Assembly: GCA_964609995.1 (NCBI GenBank)
Contig: CAZSTI010000017.1
Location: 1-15,510 of the forward strand
Direction: 5' to 3'
Origin: JAAYGD01 sp964609995
Lineage (GTDB): Bacteria; Bacillota_I; Bacilli_A; RF39; UBA660
Length of the DNA stretch: 15,510 nucleotides
Both the position numbers and the translations under genes were made by a program. Position 1 is the first letter of the stretch, and each line of letters opens with the position of its first letter. This document shows positions 7,657 through 14,039 of this stretch, in pieces. The notes below the pieces were generated by a model. It worked only from the letters and a program-made list of their open reading frames with translations, was not told where the DNA came from and searched no databases.

Positions 7657-9240
7657 TTACACCTCATTAAACGTATCTAATAAATCATTTTCAAACAATG
7701 CATAAGTACTCTTACCTTTTAATTCATTTAGCAATAGATAAGCCTCTTTTACATTATTGATTATATGTATCTTATCTTCACTATAATCCATTGATAATAA
7801 TCCATCCAAAATTGGCTCTGTTTGTTTTTCTCCAACTAATATTACCTCATCAGCAACCTTTGCAATTTCCATTCCAAAATCTTTATTTAATTCGTATTCT
7901 TTTTCTCCTAATTCAATCATGCCCGGAGTAATAACTATCTTTTTACCAGGCATTAAATCCAATACTTCAAGAGCAGATTTCGAACCTACTGGGTTAGAAT
8001 TATATGCATCATCTATAATATAAATACCATTTTGTTCTTTTAATTCCAATCTATGCTCAATTGGTTTTAATTTTTTTACAGCTCTTTGTAAATTTTCAAT
8101 TTCTATTCCAAATTCCAATCCTAAAGCAACTGCTCCCAATATATTATATACATTGTGTTTTCCCAACAAAATTGTTTCAAATTTATGCTTTTTGTTATCT
8201 ATAACTATATTAAATACCAATCCATTATTAGACATTTTTATATTAGTTGCATATAAATCAGCTTCCTTATTATCTATTCCAATCCAAATAGTTTTACATT
8301 TATTTTTTAATTTATAATTAATCTGATTTTTATCATCTTTATTTAAAATAGCAATTCCATCATTTGGTAAATTTTCTATTAATTCAAACTTACCTTTTTG
8401 TATATTTTCTTCACTCTTAAAAGTTTCCAAATGCGCTAAACCAATAGAAGTAATTATTCCATACTTAGGATGAACTATATCACATAATTCCTTGATATCT
8501 CCTAATTTACAAGCTCCCATTTCCACTATAAATATTTCGGTAAATTTGTCCAAATCATTATTGATAGTTTTCATAATACCATTTGGAGTATTAAAACTCT
8601 TAGGAGTAGTAAAAGATATATATTTTGAATTTAATATATCATTTAATATGTTCTTACTACTTGTCTTTCCATAACTACCTGTTACTCCAATTACTTTTAG
8701 ATTAGGTCTATCTTTTAATTTTTCTTTAGCATTCTTCAAATAATAATTGAATACCATTAATTCAATAGGTTTATTAATTAAATTAGCAATATAAGTGATT
8801 ACATAAGATAAAAAGGAAAATATAAAAAATATAGACGAAAGTGTTACTAATCCCAATTTATCATAATTAATATATAATAAATAAACCATGAGCCCAAACA
8901 AAATAAATAATGTTAACATTAATCTCTTAATTCTACTAGTAATAACAAATTTCTTTTTCTTTTGCTCTACTTTAGCGTGTTTTAATTCTATTACAAAAGC
9001 AGTAGTATAAACCAATAAATTAATAGCAAAATATTTATTCACTAATACGATAGTAATTATTAGTACAGAAAATATAAATATTTCATAAGAACTAAATGAT
9101 TTACTAGTATTTTTAAATATCCATTTTAAATATCTATTGCTCTCATTATATGAATTTTGTTGAAGCATATACAAAGATTTTCGATACTTAAACATTGTGT
9201 AAAAAAAGTAAGGTAACAAAGAAAATAAGAACTCATTCAT
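7657..9240 (-). CDS. murF: Membrane-anchored MurF-type D-Ala-D-Ala ligase
   Basis: MurF joins D-Ala-D-Ala to UDP-MurNAc-tripeptide. The catalytic core (about 180-527 of 527) shows P-loop VTGSYGKT (186-193), TPKSFNTPNG (212-221), VEMGACKLGDI (239-249), SIGLAHLETF (265-274), LLGKHNVYNILGA (358-370), HRLEL, IIDDAYNSNP (408-417) and a C-terminal ALFENDLLD. In place of the usual N-terminal substrate domain are about 175 residues with some five hydrophobic helices (about 4-17, 53-68, 70-86, 107-124, 130-155) and a LQQNSYNESNRYLKWI segment (26-41). This should tether the ligase to the membrane near MraY/MurJ. An ATG at 9261 would overlap the -10 element; ATG 9240 has AGGAGT at 9248-9253, so 9240 is chosen. 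It could be a MurF paralogue with another acceptor, but pairing with murE favours MurF. Confidence 0.88.
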   Translation of the reverse strand: MNEFLFSLLPYFFYTMFKYRKSLYMLQQNSYNESNRYLKWIFKNTSKSFSSYEIFIFSVLIITIVLVNKYFAINLLVYTTAFVIELKHAKVEQKKKKFVITSRIKRLMLTLFILFGLMVYLLYINYDKLGLVTLSSIFFIFSFLSYVITYIANLINKPIELMVFNYYLKNAKEKLKDRPNLKVIGVTGSYGKTSSKNILNDILNSKYISFTTPKSFNTPNGIMKTINNDLDKFTEIFIVEMGACKLGDIKELCDIVHPKYGIITSIGLAHLETFKSEENIQKGKFELIENLPNDGIAILNKDDKNQINYKLKNKCKTIWIGIDNKEADLYATNIKMSNNGLVFNIVIDNKKHKFETILLGKHNVYNILGAVALGLEFGIEIENLQRAVKKLKPIEHRLELKEQNGIYIIDDAYNSNPVGSKSALEVLDLMPGKKIVITPGMIELGEKEYELNKDFGMEIAKVADEVILVGEKQTEPILDGLLSMDYSEDKIHIINNVKEAYLLLNELKGKSTYALFENDLLDTFNEV

Positions 9241-9259
9241 ATTATCAACTCCTATTATC

Positions 9260-9268
9260 ATTTTATCA
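9260..9268 (-). promoter_or_regulatory. Extended -10 promoter of murF-murE
   Basis: The minus strand reads TGATAAAAT (TGn plus hexamer TAAAAT at 9260-9265). No good -35 is seen 16-18 bases upstream. The predicted start near 9253 falls at the edge of the AGGAGT ribosome site, so the leader is only about 13 bases. Confidence 0.5.
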
Positions 9269-9298
9269 CAAAAAGTAATATATTATATAAACAATTTT

Positions 9299-9307
9299 TG
9301 ATATAAT
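9299..9307 (+). promoter_or_regulatory. Extended -10 promoter of murT-gatD
   Basis: The plus strand reads TGATATAAT (TATAAT at 9302-9307) with no clear -35. The predicted start near 9314 lies about 10 bases before the ATG at 9324 and downstream of an in-frame TTG at 9312, which excludes the TTG as start if the promoter is right. It is divergent from the murF promoter about 35 bases away. Confidence 0.6.
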
Positions 9308-9323
9308 TAGATTGGGTGAAATT

Positions 9324-10640
9324 ATGAAATGTATTTCTATTTTGTTTGGAAAATTTACTATTGTTCTTACAAAAATACTTAAGAAAAAAGGAACAAATCT
9401 ACCAGGAGTAATATCAAAAAAGATTGATAAAAACATATTAAATAAATTTAATATTAAAGGAATCGTAATCGCAGTAACGGGAAGTTCCGGAAAAGGAAGT
9501 ATTACTTCATTAATATCAAATACTTTAGTAAAATTAAATGAAGATGTAATTCATAATACATATGGATCTAATCTAGATACCGGAATTATTTCCTTATTTT
9601 TAAAACATTGTGATTTTAAAGGGAATTTAAATTCAAAATATATTGTGCTTGAAGTTGATGAAAGATATACAAAGTATGTTTTTAAAGCAACAAAACCAAA
9701 ATATGTTTTAATAAACAACCTTTCTAGAGATCAACCCCCAAGAAATGTACACTTTGATTTTGTTTTTGACGCTATAAATAAAAACATAACAAAAGATATG
9801 CATTTAATAATAAATAAAGATGATCCTTATTTAAGAAAATTTATTACAAATAATAAAGTAACATACTATGGAATAGATGATACTAAATATTCATATAAAG
9901 AATCATTATTTAAAAATTTAAATATTACTAGATGCCCACTTTGTAATTCCAAATTAAATTATAATCATTATTTTTTTGAAACTTTAGGAGACTATTCTTG
10001 TAACAAATGTAACTTTAAAAGAGGAGATGTTGAATATAAATTAACAGATTTAAATTATGATAATTTAACTATGATTATTAATAATAAATATAAAGTTAAT
10101 TTTGGATTTGATATGTTATTCTCAGTTTATAATGTTCTTGGTGCTTTCACTTTGTTATCACAACTAAATATGAAGAAAAATGATATAGCTACAACAATAT
10201 CTTCAATAGAAACTAATAAAAAAATATTTAATAAGTATATATTTAATAATAGAAACGTTTTTGTGCTTAACAACAAGAATGAAAACGCTACTACGTTTAA
10301 TCAATCAATGCTTTATATACATAGAGATGAAAATTTAAAAACAATTGTAATTGGATGGAAAGAAATTAGTAGAAGATATAAATATGATGATATCTCTTGG
10401 CTTTATGATATTGATTTTAATTTAATGACCAATATTGATAAAGTAATATGTGTAGGAGTTCATAAATATACAATTGCTAATAGAATTAAATATGCAGGAA
10501 TAGATGAAAAAAGAATTCTTGTATTTGACACTTTAAATGATAGTTTAAGCGCCATTAAAGAAAGCAATGGAAATATATATGCCGTAGTGAATTTTGATTA
10601 TGTAGAGCCCTTTAATGCCCTACTGGGAGGAAAACAATGA
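9324..10640 (+). CDS. murT: MurT-type lipid II isoglutaminyl synthase, ligase subunit (divergent)
   Basis: A 438-residue Mur-ligase-fold protein matching MurT, which with GatD amidates the D-Glu alpha-carboxyl of lipid II. Seen: P-loop region GSSGKGS (53-59), LEVDE (109-113), NNLSRDQ (131-137), a zinc ribbon with C204/C207 and C226/C229 inserted in the central domain as in MurT, NVLGAF (270-275), and the C-terminal DUF1727-like part with DDISWLYDIDF (355-365), whose Asp matches the conserved MurT Asp that completes the GatD catalytic triad. Odd points: GKGS, as in FolC, instead of GKT, and PPR after RDQ where MurT normally has LDRYGE. The ATG at 9324 has GGGTGA 4 bases upstream. The TGA stop overlaps the gatD start as ATGA. 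Confidence 0.88.
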   Translation: MKCISILFGKFTIVLTKILKKKGTNLPGVISKKIDKNILNKFNIKGIVIAVTGSSGKGSITSLISNTLVKLNEDVIHNTYGSNLDTGIISLFLKHCDFKGNLNSKYIVLEVDERYTKYVFKATKPKYVLINNLSRDQPPRNVHFDFVFDAINKNITKDMHLIINKDDPYLRKFITNNKVTYYGIDDTKYSYKESLFKNLNITRCPLCNSKLNYNHYFFETLGDYSCNKCNFKRGDVEYKLTDLNYDNLTMIINNKYKVNFGFDMLFSVYNVLGAFTLLSQLNMKKNDIATTISSIETNKKIFNKYIFNNRNVFVLNNKNENATTFNQSMLYIHRDENLKTIVIGWKEISRRYKYDDISWLYDIDFNLMTNIDKVICVGVHKYTIANRIKYAGIDEKRILVFDTLNDSLSAIKESNGNIYAVVNFDYVEPFNALLGGKQ

Positions 10641-11254
10641 ATATAGTAATAGCACACCTTTATTATGATATATTAAATCTTTATGGAGAAACTGGTAATA
10701 TAGATGTATTAGAATATCATTTAAAAGAAAACAATATCAAATACTCTATAAAAAGATTAACACTAGAAGACAAACTTAACTTTGATGAATATGATTTAGT
10801 ATATATGGGTTCAGGTACAGAAAACAATCAATTACATGCTTTAAATCATTTGAAACAATATAAAGAAGATATAAAAAGAAATATAGATAATAATAAACTA
10901 TTTTTAATTACAGGAAATTCAATTGAATTATATGGAAAAGACGCATTAAATATATTTGAATTTACTTCTGAAAAACAAAACAAAAGAACTGTATTAGAAA
11001 TAAATACAAAAATAGAACAAATTAATTCAAATATACTTGGATTTGTTAATCAACAAACCAAACTAAATAAAGAGACTGAATTTATTATAAACAAAAACTT
11101 TATAGGAACACATCTTCTAGGACCACTTCTAGCAAGAAATCCTGAAGTATTAAAATATATATTTAACAAACTTACTAAAATTAAAAAAATAAATACTACC
11201 TTAGATAATAAAGCTTATGAAGAATATATCAACTTTAAAGAGAATGTAAAATAA
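10637..11254 (+). CDS. gatD: GatD-like glutaminase-fold subunit lacking the catalytic Cys and His
   Basis: A 205-residue class I glutamine amidotransferase-fold protein in the GatD position, overlapping murT by ATGA with GGGAGG 6 bases before the start, so the two are translationally coupled. GatD features are clear: HLYYDILNLYGETGN (7-21), YMGSGTENNQ (56-65), a nucleophile-elbow-like LITGNSIELYG (90-100), LGFVNQQTK (134-142) and GTHLLGPLLARNP (157-169). The usual forms are ICGGYQLLG for the elbow and GTYLHGPLL for the His loop: here T92 is at the Cys position and L161 at the His position, with H159 two residues away. It is also shorter than the roughly 240 residues usual. Canonical glutamine hydrolysis is therefore unlikely; a structural or ammonia-channelling partner of MurT is an inference. 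The gene is intact, with no frameshift. Confidence 0.85.
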   Translation: MNIVIAHLYYDILNLYGETGNIDVLEYHLKENNIKYSIKRLTLEDKLNFDEYDLVYMGSGTENNQLHALNHLKQYKEDIKRNIDNNKLFLITGNSIELYGKDALNIFEFTSEKQNKRTVLEINTKIEQINSNILGFVNQQTKLNKETEFIINKNFIGTHLLGPLLARNPEVLKYIFNKLTKIKKINTTLDNKAYEEYINFKENVK

Positions 11255-11285
11255 AAGTTATAATATTCTTTTTATTTTTATTGAG

Positions 11286-11294
11286 TGCTATAAT
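11286..11294 (+). promoter_or_regulatory. Extended -10 promoter of the VanY-type gene
   Basis: TGCTATAAT with the TATAAT hexamer at 11289-11294. The best -35 candidate with a 17-base spacer, TTCTTT (11266-11271), is poor. The predicted start near 11301 gives a leader of about 11 bases that begins at the AAGGAG site. Confidence 0.55.
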
Positions 11295-11311
11295 AATTAC
11301 AAGGAGAATAT

Positions 11312-12421
11312 ATGAGAAAGAGAAAAAAAAGAAAATTTAAAACTTTTTTAATTCTATTATTTTTATTAGGACTTGCTTATGTATTTTACTATATTGATAA
11401 AAATGATAACGTATATTCTGATAAAGAAATAAATACAAAATTAAAAGATTTAGGATATAAAGAAAATTCAATAAATAAAATAAAGGAATTAAATATTTTA
11501 GATAAAATTACCATATACTCAAAAAACTTAGAAGACGCAATAAATAAAAATATATTTAATGATAAATGTATTGATAGTTATATAAATTTAGATAAAGATT
11601 TAAACGCAATATATAAATTATGCAATTTAAATTATAATGATTTAGAAATAAAAGAAATTACTAATAATTTAGATTCAAATACAATAGATAAAATTAATTC
11701 TTATTTAGACAAACTAAGTCTTTATTCTAAATATACCAATTTCATATTTGAAAATTATGATAGATATAATAATTATGAAGAAACAGATATAAAAAAGAAA
11801 ATATCATATGTAAATATAAAACTTGATTATGAATTCTATGAAAACATAGTGGATTCTATTAATACAGATAATAACTTAGTATTAGTAAATAAACACTATA
11901 AATTAAATGAAGATTATACTAATAATATGGATATATTAAGTTTAGAATGTTCAGCTAGAAATGATTTAAAATTAGAAATTAATGCAAAAGAATCATTTGA
12001 AAAATTATGCTTAGATGCAAAAGAATTAGGTTATAAAATAGTGGGAGTATCAGGATATAGATCATATAATACTCAAAAAATAATTTATAATAATTATTTA
12101 AAATCAGATTCAATAAAAAATGTAGATACCTACTCCGCTAGAGCAGGACATTCAGAACATCAAACTGGTTACGCAATAGATGTATCAAATAACAATCTTC
12201 CATATAATAAATTTGGTTCAACAACTGAATATCAATGGGCAAAAGATAATATTCATAAATATGGTTTTATAATTAGATATACAACAGATAATCAATATAT
12301 TACTGGTTATAAAAATGAACCATGGCACTTTAGGTATGTTGGAATTGAAGAGGCCACATATATTTATAACAATTCGATTACATTAGAAGAATATTTATTA
12401 AATAATAAAGAAAAAATATAA
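11312..12421 (+). CDS. Membrane-anchored VanY-type D-alanyl-D-alanine carboxypeptidase (M15B)
   Basis: A 369-residue protein with a very basic N-terminus (MRKRKKRKFK), one membrane helix (about 11-27) and an external part ending in a peptidase M15B domain (about 190-350). GYRSYNTQ (248-255), HSEHQTGYAID (280-290) and EPWHF (336-340) carry the metal ligands H283, D290 and H339 and the catalytic Glu E336, all present. The family removes the terminal D-Ala of the peptidoglycan stem pentapeptide. Residues 30-190 are an Asn/Lys/Asp-rich helical stalk with no recognised domain. The start has AAGGAG 5 bases upstream. There is no vanHAX or VanRS nearby, so this is wall maturation rather than a resistance cassette. 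It lies 57 bases after gatD with its own promoter and may also receive read-through. Confidence 0.92.
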   Translation: MRKRKKRKFKTFLILLFLLGLAYVFYYIDKNDNVYSDKEINTKLKDLGYKENSINKIKELNILDKITIYSKNLEDAINKNIFNDKCIDSYINLDKDLNAIYKLCNLNYNDLEIKEITNNLDSNTIDKINSYLDKLSLYSKYTNFIFENYDRYNNYEETDIKKKISYVNIKLDYEFYENIVDSINTDNNLVLVNKHYKLNEDYTNNMDILSLECSARNDLKLEINAKESFEKLCLDAKELGYKIVGVSGYRSYNTQKIIYNNYLKSDSIKNVDTYSARAGHSEHQTGYAIDVSNNNLPYNKFGSTTEYQWAKDNIHKYGFIIRYTTDNQYITGYKNEPWHFRYVGIEEATYIYNNSITLEEYLLNNKEKI

Positions 12422-12440
12422 AAGAAGCATATGCTTCTTT
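12421..12440. terminator. Bidirectional terminator between convergent genes
   Basis: A perfect palindrome of two 10-base arms, AAAGAAGCAT and ATGCTTCTTT. On the plus strand it runs into TTTTATT and on the minus strand into TTTTATATTTTTT. It fills the 18-base gap exactly: its first base is the last base of the upstream TAA and its last base is the final base of the pdp stop codon. Confidence 0.85.
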
Positions 12441-13714
12441 TATTGTATTACTCCTAAAATTATATGTTCTCTATTTACTAAAGTATCTTCTATTTTAAAT
12501 GAATCTATTAACTCTTTTATATTAATTGTTTTATTATCATAATATACTTTAGCAATTACATCCCCTATTTTTACACTGTCCCCTACATTCTTAACAAGTT
12601 CTATTCCTACACCATGATTAATACCTTGTTCTTTTGATAATCTTCCAGCTCCCAAATTCATTACTAATTTTCCAATTACTAAAGCATCAATACTATTAAT
12701 AAAGCCTTCCTTAATACTTTTTACTTCAAGTATATTGTTAGATATTTTAATATTATCTATATTTCCGCCTTGCCTTAATATCATCTCTTTAAACTTATTT
12801 AATGCCTTACCATTGATTAAATTATCAACTACCATAGCTCTAGCTTCCTTATAATCAATATTCTTAGATAAACTAACCATATAAGCCGCTAAAACCAAAC
12901 ATAATTCCTTTAATTCCTTATTTCCTCTATAACTTAATATATCTATTGCTTCTTTAACTTCAAGCCCATTACCTATCATATTTCCTAAAGGATTATCCAT
13001 ATTAGATAATATTGCTAAAGTTTTTTTATTATATCTATAACCTATTTTTACCATTATTTTGGCTAATTCAATAGCGGATTCCTTATCTTTTACTAAAGCC
13101 CCAAGACCATACTTAACATCAAGTATTATTTTATCTGCACCAGATGCTATCTTTTTACTCATTATAGAAGTCGCTATTAAAGGTATTGAATTAGTAGTAC
13201 CAGTTACATCCCTTAATGCATATATTTTTTTATCAGCGGGAACAATATTCTCTGTTTGAGATATTATTGACATATTAATATCATTAATTTGTCTTATAAA
13301 TTCTTCTTCACTTAAATTAGTTCTAAACCCACTAATAGCTTCTAATTTATCAATTGTTCCCCCAGTATACCCAAGCCCTCTACCACTCATCTTGACAAAA
13401 GGAACATCACAACTAGCTACAATAGGACCAACTATCAATGTAGTCTTATCGCCTATTCCTCCAGTAGAATGTTTATCCACTTTAATACCATTTATACTTG
13501 ATAAATCTATTACATTTCCACTCTTAACCATAGTATCAACTAATGAATATATTTCATCAATATTCATCCCATTAAAACATATAGTCATTAATAAAGATGA
13601 CATTTGATAATCTTTAATTTCTCCATTCATAAAACCATTAATAACATAATTAATTTCTTCATTTGTTAAAACTTCATTATTTCTTTTTTTATTTATTATC
13701 TCAATTATATTCAT
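12440..13714 (-). CDS. pdp: Pyrimidine-nucleoside phosphorylase
   Basis: A 424-residue cytoplasmic enzyme that splits thymidine, uridine and deoxyuridine with phosphate to base and (deoxy)ribose-1-phosphate in pyrimidine salvage. The signature SGRGLGYTGGTIDKLEA spans 110-126; the phosphate-binding KHSTGGIGDKT is at 81-91; LRDVTGTTNSIPLIATSIMSKK (split at 167-176 and 177-188) carries the base-contacting R168 and K187. The usual DVKxGxGAFMK is DVKYGLGALVK here, a mild change. The C-terminal domain (about 340-424) is complete. In this group Pdp is more usual than thymidine-specific DeoA, but sequence alone does not settle specificity. GGTGAT lies 3 bases before the ATG. It appears monocistronic, with terminators on both sides. 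Confidence 0.95.
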   Translation of the reverse strand: MNIIEIINKKRNNEVLTNEEINYVINGFMNGEIKDYQMSSLLMTICFNGMNIDEIYSLVDTMVKSGNVIDLSSINGIKVDKHSTGGIGDKTTLIVGPIVASCDVPFVKMSGRGLGYTGGTIDKLEAISGFRTNLSEEEFIRQINDINMSIISQTENIVPADKKIYALRDVTGTTNSIPLIATSIMSKKIASGADKIILDVKYGLGALVKDKESAIELAKIMVKIGYRYNKKTLAILSNMDNPLGNMIGNGLEVKEAIDILSYRGNKELKELCLVLAAYMVSLSKNIDYKEARAMVVDNLINGKALNKFKEMILRQGGNIDNIKISNNILEVKSIKEGFINSIDALVIGKLVMNLGAGRLSKEQGINHGVGIELVKNVGDSVKIGDVIAKVYYDNKTINIKELIDSFKIEDTLVNREHIILGVIQ

Positions 13715-13729
13715 AATATCACCATTTAC

Positions 13730-13738
13730 ATTTTAACA
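13730..13738 (-). promoter_or_regulatory. Extended -10 promoter of pdp
   Basis: The minus strand reads TGTTAAAAT (TAAAAT at 13730-13735). The -35 region falls in the upstream terminator hairpin (TTCCTA or TTTCCT, weak). The predicted start leaves a very short leader, about 9 bases, that just covers the GGTGAT site. Confidence 0.5.
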
Positions 13739-13739
13739 T

Positions 13740-13769
13740 AAAAAAAAAGATTAGGAAACATTCCTAACC
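13740..13769 (-). terminator. Strong intrinsic terminator of the small gene
   Basis: On the minus strand GGTTAGGAA pairs with TTCCTAATC (9 bp, one G-U) around a TGT loop, followed by nine T (13740-13748). The TAG stop codon of the small gene (13764-13766) is inside the 5' arm of the stem. Confidence 0.9.
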
Positions 13770-13985
13770 TTCATAATGCATAATCATTTTTGACAAATGT
13801 CTTACTTCACGAGTCGCTTCATTATTGTCATAAATTGGATCTTCTACTTGAGGCAAGCTAATTCCAAGATGCTCAGCAACTTCTTGATCATATCCAGAAT
13901 AGCCATTATAAATACTATTCTCTAAACGGTATTCAGCAGCCACCAGTTCCCCTCTTAATTTTTGTAATATCTCACTTTTTTTCAT
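13764..13985 (-). CDS. Small cytosolic protein, function unknown
   Basis: I do not recognise this 73-residue protein. It is highly charged and mostly helical, with no membrane segment: an N-terminal helix (MKKSEILQKLRGELVAAEYR), a Tyr/Gly turn (IYNGYSGYDQE), a HLGISLPQVEDP segment and a C-terminal helix ending MHYEG. The start has an exceptionally strong GGGAGGGTG site (13991-13999), a near-consensus promoter and a strong terminator, and the gene is visibly richer in G and C than its neighbours. Together these suggest a single, highly expressed gene. A regulatory or nucleoid/ribosome-associated role is possible but nothing in the sequence proves it. Confidence 0.82.
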   Translation of the reverse strand: MKKSEILQKLRGELVAAEYRLENSIYNGYSGYDQEVAEHLGISLPQVEDPIYDNNEATREVRHLSKMIMHYEG

Positions 13986-14010
13986 TCAAACACCCTCCCT
14001 TTAATTTTGT

Positions 14011-14039
14011 ATTATACACTATATTTCAAATTATTTCAA
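14011..14039 (-). promoter_or_regulatory. Near-consensus promoter of the small gene
   Basis: On the minus strand TTGAAA -35 (14034-14039), a 17-base spacer and perfect TATAAT -10 (14011-14016), the best vegetative-type promoter in the window. The -35 is formed by the last two sense codons (Leu-Lys) of the upstream gene. The predicted start near 14004 gives a leader of about 19 bases. Confidence 0.75.

Noticed and set aside
9312..9323. TTG start adding MGEI to MurT
   Set aside because: No ribosome site precedes it and it lies upstream of the predicted transcription start; GGGTGA fits the ATG at 9324.
11251..11280. Possible terminator after gatD (AAAAG..CTTTTT, then T-rich)
   Set aside because: The stem is almost all A-T and needs a bulge, so it is too weak to call.
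11312..12421. Vancomycin-resistance cassette suggested by the VanY-type gene
   Set aside because: No vanH, ligase, vanX or two-component genes are nearby; the M15B family is common in ordinary wall maturation.
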